From contig JABDLY010000026.1 in NCBI GenBank assembly GCA_013001755.1, positions 1-39,006 on the forward strand: 39,006 nucleotides of DNA. Direction: 5' to 3'. Position 1 is the first letter of the stretch, and the number at the start of each line of letters is the position of its first letter. This document shows, in pieces, positions 8,271 to 16,205 of this stretch. Origin of the DNA: Sphingomonadaceae bacterium (lineage in GTDB: Bacteria > Pseudomonadota > Alphaproteobacteria > Sphingomonadales > Sphingomonadaceae). The notes beneath the pieces are model-generated. The model saw only the letters and a list, made by a program, of their open reading frames with translations, ran no database searches and was not told the origin of the DNA. The position numbers were made by a program, and so were the translations under genes.

Positions 8271-9358
8271 TGCTCGCCTCCCCCCTCGGTGACCGGCGTC
8301 GCCTGGCGTTGTGCACGGCGGCGAATTTCGGGGAGCGGCAGATAGGGCGTCACACCCTCGGCTTCGACGATCGTGATGTCGGTTTCCGCCAACACACGCT
8401 CCATCGTTTCGTAATACATGCGGCGGCGCGTCACTTCGGGCGCCAATCGGTATTCCTCATATACCCGGGTAAAGGCGGCGGCTTCACCCTGCGCCCGTGC
8501 CGTCAACTGCTGCGCATAGGCGCGGGCATTGTTGAGATAGGTCTGCGCGGTTTGCTGCGCGGCCGACACGCGGCGGAAGCTTTCTTCCACGGCCGAGGGC
8601 GGATCGGCCTCTTCGATCGCAACGCCCTGCACCACCACGCCGGCACCATAGCCATCGAGCAATTCCTGCATCAGCGCCTGAACACGCTGTTCGATCTCGC
8701 CGCGGCCCGAACCGATCGCCTCGTCGAGCGTGACGCGCGCGATCACCGCGCGCATTGCGCTTTCGGCGACTTCGCGAATTGTCGTGTCGGGATCGGAAAT
8801 CTGGAACATATAATTTTGCGGTTCCTTGATATTCCAGCGCACCTGATAGGCGAGATCGACGATATTCTGATCGCCGGTCAGCACGCGATTCTCCGAATCG
8901 GCGCCGGTTCCGCCAATATCGATCGTGCGGATATTTTCGACATCGATCACCTGCACGCGATCGATCGGATAGGGGAAAGAGAGATTCGGTCCGGGCCCAA
9001 AAGTGCCCTGATAGTCGCCAAAGCGTGTCAGCACGCCGCGTTCCTGCGGGCCGATCAGGTGGAACGACGTGAAGAAAAGCCACAGCACGACAATTCCGAT
9101 AACCGCCCAGAACCAGATTGGCCGACCGCCGAATTCGGGGAGATTGGGCCGATTGCCGCTCCCGCCACCACCCCATTGACTGCGGCCGCGCTTCAGCAGC
9201 TCGTCGAGCGCGGTCGGACCAGATGGCCGTTTGCGCGGCGGCTGTGACCACGGGTTTTTCGGCCCGTCGCCGCCGCCATCATCGCCGCCACCCGAACCAT
9301 TGCCACCGGGACCGCCGCCGCCGCGACCGCCCCAGGGTCCTCTTGATTCACTAAACAT
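8267..9358 (-). CDS. hflK: HflK, SPFH/prohibitin-domain modulator of FtsH
   Basis: HflK forms the HflKC complex with the product of the next gene. The 363-residue protein has a glycine-rich, disordered cytoplasmic N-terminus (residues 9-70), a transmembrane helix (about 81-97, IWFWAVIGIVVLWLFF), an SPFH domain starting at IGPQERGVLTRFG, and a long Ala/Gln helix (NNARAYAQQLTARAQGEAAAF). The start is uncertain. ATG at 9358 gives the expected MFSESRGPWG beginning, but its ribosome binding site is weak, and an in-frame ATG at 9397 would add MSVFSGLGARLGA. The frame stays open far upstream to 10324 across the divergent mrp gene, which cannot be coding. It is divergent from mrp across about 110 bases. 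Confidence 0.93.
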   Translation of the reverse strand: MFSESRGPWGGRGGGGPGGNGSGGGDDGGGDGPKNPWSQPPRKRPSGPTALDELLKRGRSQWGGGGSGNRPNLPEFGGRPIWFWAVIGIVVLWLFFTSFHLIGPQERGVLTRFGDYQGTFGPGPNLSFPYPIDRVQVIDVENIRTIDIGGTGADSENRVLTGDQNIVDLAYQVRWNIKEPQNYMFQISDPDTTIREVAESAMRAVIARVTLDEAIGSGRGEIEQRVQALMQELLDGYGAGVVVQGVAIEEADPPSAVEESFRRVSAAQQTAQTYLNNARAYAQQLTARAQGEAAAFTRVYEEYRLAPEVTRRRMYYETMERVLAETDITIVEAEGVTPYLPLPEIRRRAQRQATPVTEGGGEQ

Positions 9359-9469
9359 GGCACCAAGCCTGGCGCCCAAACCGGAAAAAACGCTCATGCC
9401 AGTCTTTATAGGAAGCCTTTTCGGGAAAAACAGTGCAATTTGCCGATCGGCATCCCTATTTGGTCTGGC

Positions 9470-10465
9470 ATGACCGATATATCCCAACAACTCGCCGCCG
9501 CTCTCAACGCCATCAAGGACCCATCGTCGGGCAAGGGACTTATCGATTCGGGCCGTTCGCCCGCACCCCGTTTTGCCGACGGCATTGCCAGTGTCATCAT
9601 CGAAGTGACGGCGATTGCCGAGGCCAGGCGCGAGCTGATCGAGATCGACATTAAGAAAGCCTTGGGCGCGATCGAGGGCGTCGAAGATGTCCGTATCGGT
9701 ATGACGAGCAAGAAGATCGGTAAGCGGCTGATCGCGGTCGGATCGGGCAAGGGCGGCGTCGGCAAATCGACTTTGGCGGCCAATCTCGCCATCGCGCTGG
9801 CGCGGCGCGGGCTGCATGTCGGGCTGATCGACGCCGATATCTACGGGCCCTCGCAGCCACGTATCATGGGTGTCGAAGGCCGGCGGCCTGTTGCTAATGA
9901 GGACAAGAAACTTGTCCCCGTCCCGACCGAATATGGCGTCTCGATGCTGTCGATGGGTCAGCTCGTAAAACCCGGCCAGGCGATCGCCTGGCGCGGCCCG
10001 ATGGCGGCCAATGCGATGGGCCAGCTTATCGACGCCGATTGGGGCGAAGCCGATACCTTCATCATCGATCTCCCGCCCGGCACCGGCGATGTCCAGCTGA
10101 CGATGGTGCAAAAATACAAGCCGATGGGCGCTATCATCGTCTCGACCCCGCAAGATCTCTCGCTGATCGATGCGAAACGCGCGATCAATTTGTTCGAAGA
10201 GGCTGAGGTTCCGATTGTCGGGCTGGTCGAGAACATGGCGGGCTATGAATGCCCCGAATGCGGCGCCGTATCCGATCCGTTCGGCAACGGCGGGGCGGAG
10301 GCAGCGGCGAAAGAGCAGGGCCATGATTTTCTCGGCCGCATCCCGCTCGAACTCGGAATTCGCACCGCGTCGGACGAAGGCGTTCCGCCGGCTGCAAGCG
10401 GAGAAGTGGGATCCGATTCGTTCAATGCAATCGCCGGGAAACTCTTCGATTGGCTCGACCGTTAG
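9470..10465 (+). CDS. mrp: Mrp/ApbC (NBP35-type) iron-sulfur cluster carrier ATPase
   Basis: Mrp proteins are cytoplasmic P-loop ATPases that carry or insert Fe-S clusters. The 331-residue protein has an N-terminal MIP18-like domain (about residues 1-80), here rather degenerate. The deviant Walker A is SGKGGVGKS (92-100), and DADIYGPSQPRIMG (121-134) is a family hallmark. DLPPGTGDVQL is the Walker B region. The CPEC motif (Cys261, Cys264) binds the bridging cluster. ATG at 9470 (MTDISQQ) was chosen over an in-frame start at 9440 because it gives the usual N-terminus. It is divergent from hflK and followed after 30 bases by the CoA-binding protein gene, probably in one transcript. Confidence 0.93.
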   Translation: MTDISQQLAAALNAIKDPSSGKGLIDSGRSPAPRFADGIASVIIEVTAIAEARRELIEIDIKKALGAIEGVEDVRIGMTSKKIGKRLIAVGSGKGGVGKSTLAANLAIALARRGLHVGLIDADIYGPSQPRIMGVEGRRPVANEDKKLVPVPTEYGVSMLSMGQLVKPGQAIAWRGPMAANAMGQLIDADWGEADTFIIDLPPGTGDVQLTMVQKYKPMGAIIVSTPQDLSLIDAKRAINLFEEAEVPIVGLVENMAGYECPECGAVSDPFGNGGAEAAAKEQGHDFLGRIPLELGIRTASDEGVPPAASGEVGSDSFNAIAGKLFDWLDR

Positions 10466-10495
10466 TCAAGCGAACCGGATAATGAGGAAAATGCC

Positions 10496-10912
10496 ATGCC
10501 GCTAACCACCGACGAAGATTTGCGAACGCTATTTGCCGAAACCAATTCGATCGCGCTTGTCGGCGCGTCGCAGAAACCGCATCGCGCCAGCAATGGTGTG
10601 ATGAAGTTCCTGCTCGGCAAGGGTTTTCGCGTCTTCCCCGTCAATCCGACGATCGCGGACGAAAAAATTCACGGGCAAACGGCGTACGGCAGCCTCGACG
10701 ATATTGGCGAGCCGATCGACCTGGTCGACATCTTTCGCAACAGCGAGGACGCGGGCGATGCGGTAGATGGCGCCATCGCGATAGGCGCGAAATCGGTTTG
10801 GATGCAGCTCGGCGTGATCAACGAAGCGGCAGCCGGACGCGCCGAGGCCGCTGGGCTCAAGGTCGTGATGGACAAATGCCCGGCGCAGGAAATGCCGCGG
10901 CTCGGCCTTTAG
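10496..10912 (+). CDS. CoA-binding domain protein (YccU-like)
   Basis: This is a stand-alone CoA-binding Rossmann domain of 138 residues, the normal length for the YccU-type family; the physiological role is not established. The nucleotide-binding segment is [19 protein letters not shown] (residues 18-36). The typical FRVFPVNP strand follows, and the conserved C-terminal DKCPAQE corresponds to the family DRCP motif. It lies 30 bases behind mrp and is probably co-transcribed. Its TAG (10910-10912) overlaps the TAA of the convergent cysQ gene. Confidence 0.85.
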   Translation: MPLTTDEDLRTLFAETNSIALVGASQKPHRASNGVMKFLLGKGFRVFPVNPTIADEKIHGQTAYGSLDDIGEPIDLVDIFRNSEDAGDAVDGAIAIGAKSVWMQLGVINEAAAGRAEAAGLKVVMDKCPAQEMPRLGL

Positions 10913-11703
10913 CGGTTGTTGCGCGCCGCGTCCTTGTCGGCCTGTTCGCGTATTCTTTCCAATAGCTTCGCGTGAATCCCGAACGGTGCAACGGCTAGTC
11001 CAAAGGCTTCTGCTTCGGGCTTGTTGAAGCTGAACGGTTTGCCGAATGCATCGGTCACCTTCGCGCCTGCCTCGGCAGCGATCAGCGCCGCCGCCGCGAT
11101 ATCCCATTCGCCGCCCCAGCGCGTCGACGCGACGATATCGGCACGATCCGAAGCGACCATGGCGATCCGCAGCGCGATCGAATTGGGCTTCTCTACGGCT
11201 ACCAGGTTCCTGATCGCCTTGGGCATTTCGTCGATTGGCAGCCGCGCACCGTCATAATCGGTGCGATCGCTGACACGTATGCGAGCGCCGTTCAACGTTG
11301 CTCCTTGTCCCGCCGCGGCGAGAAATCGCTCGTTGCGCGCCGGCGCTTCGAGCGCGGCGATAACGGGCTCGCCGACCTCGACAAGAGCTATCGAAACGCA
11401 CCAACCCGACCGGCCGCGAATAAAGTCTCGCGTGCCGTCGATCGGATCGACCACCCAGAGACGCGGCGCATCAAGCCTCGTCGCATCATCGAGCGACTCC
11501 TCAGACAGAAACCCGGCCTCGGGATCGATTGCCGAAAGTCTCTCGCGGAGCAGTTTGTCTACCGCAATGTCGGCATCGCAAACCTTGTGCCCCGGCGTTT
11601 TCTCCCAGACTTCATAGTCCCCACGGGACAGTTCAAGCGCGAGTACGCCCGCTTCAGCCGCTACTTCAGCAACAGCCTCGAGCGAAACGTCAGCCACCCG
11701 CAA
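10909..11703 (-). CDS. cysQ: 3'(2'),5'-bisphosphate nucleotidase CysQ (inositol monophosphatase family)
   Basis: CysQ removes the 3' phosphate of PAP/PAPS, a by-product of sulfate assimilation. The 264-residue protein carries the lithium-sensitive phosphatase motifs: the metal-binding Glu pair in FLSEESLDD (residues 68-69), DPIDGTRDF (86-94), and [17 protein letters not shown] (Trp200-Asp201). The [12 protein letters not shown] form favours CysQ over plain inositol monophosphatase, though related IMPases cannot be excluded. The start is uncertain: TTG at 11703 or GTG at 11697, neither with a clear ribosome binding site. Either start overlaps the end of pmbA by 6-14 bases. That overlap and the non-ATG start suggest translational coupling to pmbA. 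Confidence 0.82.
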   Translation of the reverse strand: MRVADVSLEAVAEVAAEAGVLALELSRGDYEVWEKTPGHKVCDADIAVDKLLRERLSAIDPEAGFLSEESLDDATRLDAPRLWVVDPIDGTRDFIRGRSGWCVSIALVEVGEPVIAALEAPARNERFLAAAGQGATLNGARIRVSDRTDYDGARLPIDEMPKAIRNLVAVEKPNSIALRIAMVASDRADIVASTRWGGEWDIAAAALIAAEAGAKVTDAFGKPFSFNKPEAEAFGLAVAPFGIHAKLLERIREQADKDAARNNR

Positions 11704-13036
11704 CCATCATCCCGTCCACACGCAACGTCGGGACATTGGTGCCGCGGATAAATTCGAGATCGCTCGCCGGGGTCAGCGTCCGATACATGTCCTTGAGATT
11801 GCCGGCGATCGTGATTTCGGAAATCGCGGCGCCGATCTCGCCACCTTCGATCAGAAAACCCGAAGCGCCGCGGCTATAGTCGCCGGTGACCGGATTGACG
11901 CCCTGCCCGATCAGCTCGGTTACCAGCACGCCGCGTTCGATCCCGCCGATCAGCGCATCGCGCGATTGTTCGCCCGCTTCGAGATAGAGGTTCGTCGCAC
12001 CCGCGCCGGGCGGCCCGCCGATGCCGCGCTTGGCATGGCCGGTAGGTTCAAGCCCCAATTGCCGCGCCGAAGCGCTGTCGAGCAGCCATTGGGTCAGCAC
12101 GCCGTTCTCGATGATCGCGGTCGGCGCAACCGGCAATCCCTCGCCGTCGAAGGGACGTGAGCGCAGGCCGCGGCAGCGCAACGGATCGTCGCGCACGGCG
12201 ATGCCATCGGCAAAAATCTGTTGTTCGAGACCGTCGCGCAAAAAGCTGGTTCCGCGCGTGATCGAAGATCCGGTAATCGCACCGATCAGATGCCCCAACA
12301 AACTCGATCCGACGCGTGGATCGAAGACGATCGGCATCGTACCGCTTTCGAGCTTCGCCGGGTTGAGCCGCGCCACCGCGCGCTCCCCTGCCCTGCGCCC
12401 GATAGATTCGGCATCTTCGAGATCGGCCTGATGGCGCGCGGTACGATAGGCATAATCGCGCTCCATGCCGTCGCTCGTTCCAGCGATAACACTTGCCGAA
12501 ACGCCATAGCTCGTCGCCGAATGGCCGCCGCAAAATCCGTGGCTCGTCGCCAACGCCATTATCGACCTGCCACCCGATGCGCCGCCGCCCTCGCTATTGG
12601 TCACGCCTTCGACGCCGCGCGCCGCATCTTCGGCCGCGAGCGCTCGATCCCTCAGCAATTGCGGGTCGGCTTGTCCGCCGTCATCGGTTTCGAGTTCGGG
12701 CACTTCGCCGCTAAAGAGGCGATCCTCGGGAGCGAGCCCGGCATAGGCGTCTTCGGGCGCTTCGCGGGCCATCGCCGCGGCGCGCTCGACGAGCACGGCG
12801 AGCGCAACGTCGGAGAGGTCTGACGAGGATACGCTGGCGGACCGTTTGCCGACAAAGAGCCGCAGCCGGATTTCCTCGCCCTCGGAACGTTCGACATCTG
12901 CGAGTTCGCCAAGGCGGATTTGCACTTCTGTCGAAGCGCCGCCGGAATAAAGCGCATCGGCGGCGTCGGCACCGGCCTTTTTCGCCTGGTCGACAAGATC
13001 GGAAACGCGCGCCGGCGCGTCGGATAGACTTAGCAT
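11690..13036 (-). CDS. pmbA: PmbA/TldE, non-catalytic subunit of the TldD/TldE protease
   Basis: TldE pairs with the metalloprotease TldD in a cytoplasmic protease that cuts small unfolded peptides, such as RiPP precursors. The 448-residue length and the C-terminal signature ([17 protein letters not shown]) match PmbA/TldE. It lacks the HExxxH zinc motif of TldD. Other family segments are GGHSATSYGVSASVIAG, GSSITRGTSFL and GASGFLIEGGEIGAAISEITIAGNLKDM. No tldD is in the window, so the partner must be encoded elsewhere. It precedes cysQ, with the reading frames overlapping. ATG at 13036. Confidence 0.93.
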   Translation of the reverse strand: MLSLSDAPARVSDLVDQAKKAGADAADALYSGGASTEVQIRLGELADVERSEGEEIRLRLFVGKRSASVSSSDLSDVALAVLVERAAAMAREAPEDAYAGLAPEDRLFSGEVPELETDDGGQADPQLLRDRALAAEDAARGVEGVTNSEGGGASGGRSIMALATSHGFCGGHSATSYGVSASVIAGTSDGMERDYAYRTARHQADLEDAESIGRRAGERAVARLNPAKLESGTMPIVFDPRVGSSLLGHLIGAITGSSITRGTSFLRDGLEQQIFADGIAVRDDPLRCRGLRSRPFDGEGLPVAPTAIIENGVLTQWLLDSASARQLGLEPTGHAKRGIGGPPGAGATNLYLEAGEQSRDALIGGIERGVLVTELIGQGVNPVTGDYSRGASGFLIEGGEIGAAISEITIAGNLKDMYRTLTPASDLEFIRGTNVPTLRVDGMMVAGG

Positions 13037-13074
13037 GCGCGCGACTTAGGTGCTCGGCCCGGCGATGTCACCCA

Positions 13075-13995
13075 TCAGGCGGTCGCGCCGACGACAAACA
13101 AGCCGAGCGCGAGCAGCAGTCCGGCATCGCGGTTCGACCGGAATTTGGCGAGCGCATCCTCGCCGCTCTCCGTCCGCAGCGTCGCAATCTGCCATAGCAG
13201 ATGCAGCGCCATCGGGAGCAGCGCTGCGAGCCCCAGCGATTCGGGACGGATCGTCCATAGCGCCATTGCCCAGCAGGCCAGTGCCAAGACGTAGAACAGC
13301 CCCACACCGCCGCGCGCGACGCCGCCCAAACGCCGCGCCGAACTCTTCACCCCGGCGAGCGCATCGTCCTCGATATCCTGCAAGGCGTAGATCGTGTCGT
13401 ATCCGATCACCCAGAACACCGATCCCGCATAGAGCCAGAGCATCGCCGGCGCCTGCCAGTCGCCGGTCACCGCGACCCAGCCGACCGGCGCGCCCCATGA
13501 AAATACCAGCCCGAGCCAGGCCTGCGGCCACCAGGTGATGCGCTTCATAAATGGATAGGCGGCGACGAGCACGATGCTTGCCAGCGCGACGATCTGCGCC
13601 TCCGTTCGCAGCTGGAGCAACACCACCAGACCGATCAGCGCCAGCAAGAAGAGCCAAATCCATGCGCCTTTTAGGCCAACGCGCCCACTCGCAAGCGGCC
13701 GCGACCGCGTGCGCTCGACCTTCCGGTCGAGGTCGCGATCAACGATATCGTTATAGACGCATCCGGCGCCGCGCGTCGCAATCGCGCCGAGCAGGAACCA
13801 GAGCAGCAGATCCCAGCGCGCGGTTGCCTCTCCGGCCAGTGCGACGCCCCAGACGCACGGCCAGAAGAGCAGCCACCAACCGATTGGTCGATCGAACCGC
13901 GCGAGCAGCGCATAGGGCCGCAGCGGCTCGGGAAGCGTCGCGATCAACCAATGGCGTTCGGTATCGGGTAAGGCAGTCATATTGCTTTCGCTCAT
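13075..13995 (-). CDS. ubiA: 4-hydroxybenzoate polyprenyltransferase UbiA
   Basis: UbiA attaches the polyprenyl tail to 4-hydroxybenzoate in the inner membrane during ubiquinone synthesis. The 306-residue protein has about eight to nine hydrophobic helices. Its two Asp-rich prenyl-diphosphate sites are NDIVDRDLD (Asn82, Asp83, Asp86, Asp90) and YDTIYALQDIEDD (Asp200, Asp207, Asp211). The segment ARFDRPIGWWLLFWPCVWG before the first site is typical of UbiA rather than of heme O or chlorophyll prenyltransferases. ATG at 13995 or an in-frame ATG at 13980. It is divergent from rsmE; the 118-base gap holds a palindromic repeat. Confidence 0.95.
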   Translation of the reverse strand: MSESNMTALPDTERHWLIATLPEPLRPYALLARFDRPIGWWLLFWPCVWGVALAGEATARWDLLLWFLLGAIATRGAGCVYNDIVDRDLDRKVERTRSRPLASGRVGLKGAWIWLFLLALIGLVVLLQLRTEAQIVALASIVLVAAYPFMKRITWWPQAWLGLVFSWGAPVGWVAVTGDWQAPAMLWLYAGSVFWVIGYDTIYALQDIEDDALAGVKSSARRLGGVARGGVGLFYVLALACWAMALWTIRPESLGLAALLPMALHLLWQIATLRTESGEDALAKFRSNRDAGLLLALGLFVVGATA

Positions 13996-14020
13996 CGCTT
14001 GTGGCCCTTAAACCGATTGC

Positions 14021-14091
14021 GCTGAACTTGTCGAAGTCCTGTACTTCCCGTTTTGTCACCAAGAGAGGTACAGACCTTCGACAAGTTCAGC
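14021..14091. repeat. Palindromic REP-like element between ubiA and rsmE
   Basis: Arms GCTGAACTTGTCGAAG (14021-14036) and its perfect reverse complement (14076-14091) form a 16-bp stem. CTGTAC / GTACAG (14039-14044 and 14068-14073) can extend it inwards. The arm sequence is related to that of the element at 21402-21474. Both neighbouring genes are transcribed away from it, so it is not a terminator and is more likely a dispersed repeat. Confidence 0.8.
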
Positions 14092-14113
14092 CCGAACGGA
14101 GTAAATCGAACCC

Positions 14114-14860
14114 ATGCCCGCGACCCCCGCCTGGCCGCCGAACAGCCTGCCGCGCCTCTTTGTCGATACCGAACTCGCCGAAAGCGACGAGATCGCGATC
14201 GATGCCGCGCAGGCCAATTATCTCGTTCGCGTGTTGCGTATGAAGGCCGGGGCGCAGGTCAAATTGTTCGACGACCGCACCGGCGAATGGCTCGCCGAGC
14301 TGACCCATATCGGCAAGCGCGATGCTGTGCTGACCGTAGAAGGGCAATTGCGCGAGCGTGAGGAGGTGCCCGATCTCTGGCTCGCCTTTGCGCCGATCAA
14401 GAAGGCGCGGCTTGGCTGGATGGTCGAAAAAGCCTGCGAGCTGGGCGTACGGCGGCTGATCCCGGTCAGGACCGAGCGCACCATCATGGGCGGCATAAAA
14501 CCGGCAAAGCTTCGCGCGCATCTCATCGAAGCAGCCGAACAATGCGAACGCACCGCACTGCCCGAACTGGCCGAAATGACGAGCCTCGACACGCTGCTTT
14601 CCGACTGGCCGAAACAGCGCGCGCTATTTTACGCCGCCGAGCGCGGCGGCGGGTCGTTTCGCAAGGCGTTGGTCGAGAATGACGGCCCTGCCGGGATACT
14701 CGTCGGGCCCGAGGGTGGGTTCACCGAGGAAGAGGACGCCGCGATCCGGGCAGTCGAGCAGACCGCGCCGGTGTCGCTCGGCCCGCGAATTCTCCGCGCC
14801 GACACGGCGGCGGCGGCGGCCGTCAGCCTGTGGATGGCCGGGCGCGGCGACTGGAATTAG
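14114..14860 (+). CDS. rsmE: 16S rRNA m3U1498 methyltransferase RsmE
   Basis: RsmE methylates N3 of U1498 in 16S rRNA of the small subunit, using S-adenosylmethionine. The 248-residue protein has an N-terminal PUA-like RNA-binding domain (about residues 12-80, with HYLxxVLR-like NYLVRVLRMKAG). The C-terminal SPOUT (trefoil-knot) domain has the SAM-binding loops LVGPEGGFTEEE (197-207) and SLGPRILRADTAAAAAV (221-237). It stands alone and is divergent from ubiA. Its TAG lies 8 bases from the convergent stop of the secreted protein gene. ATG at 14114. Confidence 0.94.
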   Translation: MPATPAWPPNSLPRLFVDTELAESDEIAIDAAQANYLVRVLRMKAGAQVKLFDDRTGEWLAELTHIGKRDAVLTVEGQLREREEVPDLWLAFAPIKKARLGWMVEKACELGVRRLIPVRTERTIMGGIKPAKLRAHLIEAAEQCERTALPELAEMTSLDTLLSDWPKQRALFYAAERGGGSFRKALVENDGPAGILVGPEGGFTEEEDAAIRAVEQTAPVSLGPRILRADTAAAAAVSLWMAGRGDWN

Positions 14861-14868
14861 TCAATGCG

Positions 14869-16062
14869 CTAGTTGATTCTGGCGCGGAAGCGGATGGTGA
14901 AGCTGCTGTTCGCCGCGAAGGTGCCGGTCGGTTCAAAGCGGACGGCGTCGACATTGCCGTCATAGCCGGCCGAAGGCGAATAGGCGTAAGTCGAACCGCC
15001 ATTGTTCGAATAGGTCACGTCGCCCGCAGTCAGGCTCAGCCCGCTCGATCCCGGCACGAATTCGAAATTGTCGGTGCCTGCGGCAGCACCGTTAAAGTCG
15101 CCGTTGAAGAAAGTGACGTCAGCCGGGAGGATATCGGACAGGTCGATCTCGTTCGCGTCGACCGTACTGCCGCCATTATTCCTGACGGAGAGCGTATAGA
15201 CGACATCAGTATTGGGAATGTTGAAACGTTTCGGCCCGCTCGTGTCGAACGGCGCGGAGCTTTTGGCGACGTTGATATTGGGCATCGGGCAAAAGGAAAT
15301 CGCCGTGATGCCGACGGCCTGCTGGCCGGTATTGGTCTCGGTCCCGGTCAGCGGAGCGTTTCCGTAGCGCCATTCGACCGACGTGACGGGTTCGTCGAAC
15401 AGCACATCGATATTGCCGGTATTCGCATTGTTGCCGCTGCTCGATATGCCAGCAGCCTGATCGACGGTCAGTACCGTCGGCGTCACCGCAGGGCCGAAGC
15501 TCAACGACGAGCCGGCCGCCGTGACCGGCCCGCCGGTATTGTTGTTACCGGCCGGTGAGGTGAGAGTAGCGGTATAGGTGCTCGCTCCGTTGCGACCGAG
15601 CACCTGAACATAGTCGCGGAACTGGTTGCTCGAAAAATCGATATCGTGCCAGTTCATCCGAAGCTCACGGATCGGTTGGGCGAAGGTGAAGGTCGTCACG
15701 ACGACGCGGTTGTTGAGCGCGATATTCGGCGTCCGCCCGGTAAAGATCGCGCCGAGGACGAGCGACTGTGCCGTCGGCGCGCCTGACACCAGCGTGCTGA
15801 TTTCGGGCATTTGCCGTCCGGCGACGACCGACGAGAATACGCCGAATGTCTGGAAGGACACCTGCACGTTTACCGACTGCGCTAGCCCGTTCGTCGCCGT
15901 ATAATTGTAAGTGCCGGCATAGCTGAGCGTTTGCGCGGTCTGCGAGGCAAAGGCGAAAGTGAACTGGTTCGTCGCATTACAGCTGACGTGCGCGGAAGCG
16001 GCCCCGGCCCAAAACAAGGCAGGCGCAAACAAGGCCAATGCTGCAAATTGCCGCAACTTCAT
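14869..16062 (-). CDS. Secreted beta-rich protein of unknown function
   Basis: I do not recognise the family. The 397-residue protein has a clear Sec signal peptide (MKLRQFAALALFAPALFWAGAASA) and then a Ser/Thr/Asn/Gly-rich, low-charge sequence typical of an extracellular beta-sandwich protein. The N-terminal part (about 25-260) has repeated Thr/Val strands. The C-terminal part (about 265-397), starting at PNINVAKSSAPFDTSGPKRFNIPNTDVVY in two conserved strands, looks like a DUF11-type repeat, seen in many bacterial surface proteins. There is no PEP-CTERM, LPXTG or autotransporter tail, so release or surface adsorption is likely. The very uncharged composition differs from the neighbouring genes. 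No clear ribosome binding site precedes the ATG at 16062. Transcribed alone. Confidence 0.7.
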   Translation of the reverse strand: MKLRQFAALALFAPALFWAGAASAHVSCNATNQFTFAFASQTAQTLSYAGTYNYTATNGLAQSVNVQVSFQTFGVFSSVVAGRQMPEISTLVSGAPTAQSLVLGAIFTGRTPNIALNNRVVVTTFTFAQPIRELRMNWHDIDFSSNQFRDYVQVLGRNGASTYTATLTSPAGNNNTGGPVTAAGSSLSFGPAVTPTVLTVDQAAGISSSGNNANTGNIDVLFDEPVTSVEWRYGNAPLTGTETNTGQQAVGITAISFCPMPNINVAKSSAPFDTSGPKRFNIPNTDVVYTLSVRNNGGSTVDANEIDLSDILPADVTFFNGDFNGAAAGTDNFEFVPGSSGLSLTAGDVTYSNNGGSTYAYSPSAGYDGNVDAVRFEPTGTFAANSSFTIRFRARIN

Positions 16063-16205
16063 CTTTTTTCAAGCCATGACGGACATTCGGCGCCATTTTA
16101 CGCCGACTATGTTTAAGATTGCGTGGATTGCCCGGATTTTCCGGATTTAGCGCAGGCAAGAGCTGCTTTCTGGCGAAATCGAAAAAAGCCCGCTAGAGCC
16201 GCTTC

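Noticed and set aside
9359-10324. N-terminal extension of the hflK frame by about 322 codons
   Set aside because: It runs antisense through mrp, which has all its motifs; HflK has a normal start near 9358.
16140-16205. Possible terminator-like run of G/C then A/T before gshA
   Set aside because: The sequence is not properly self-complementary, and no gene upstream on the minus strand would use it.
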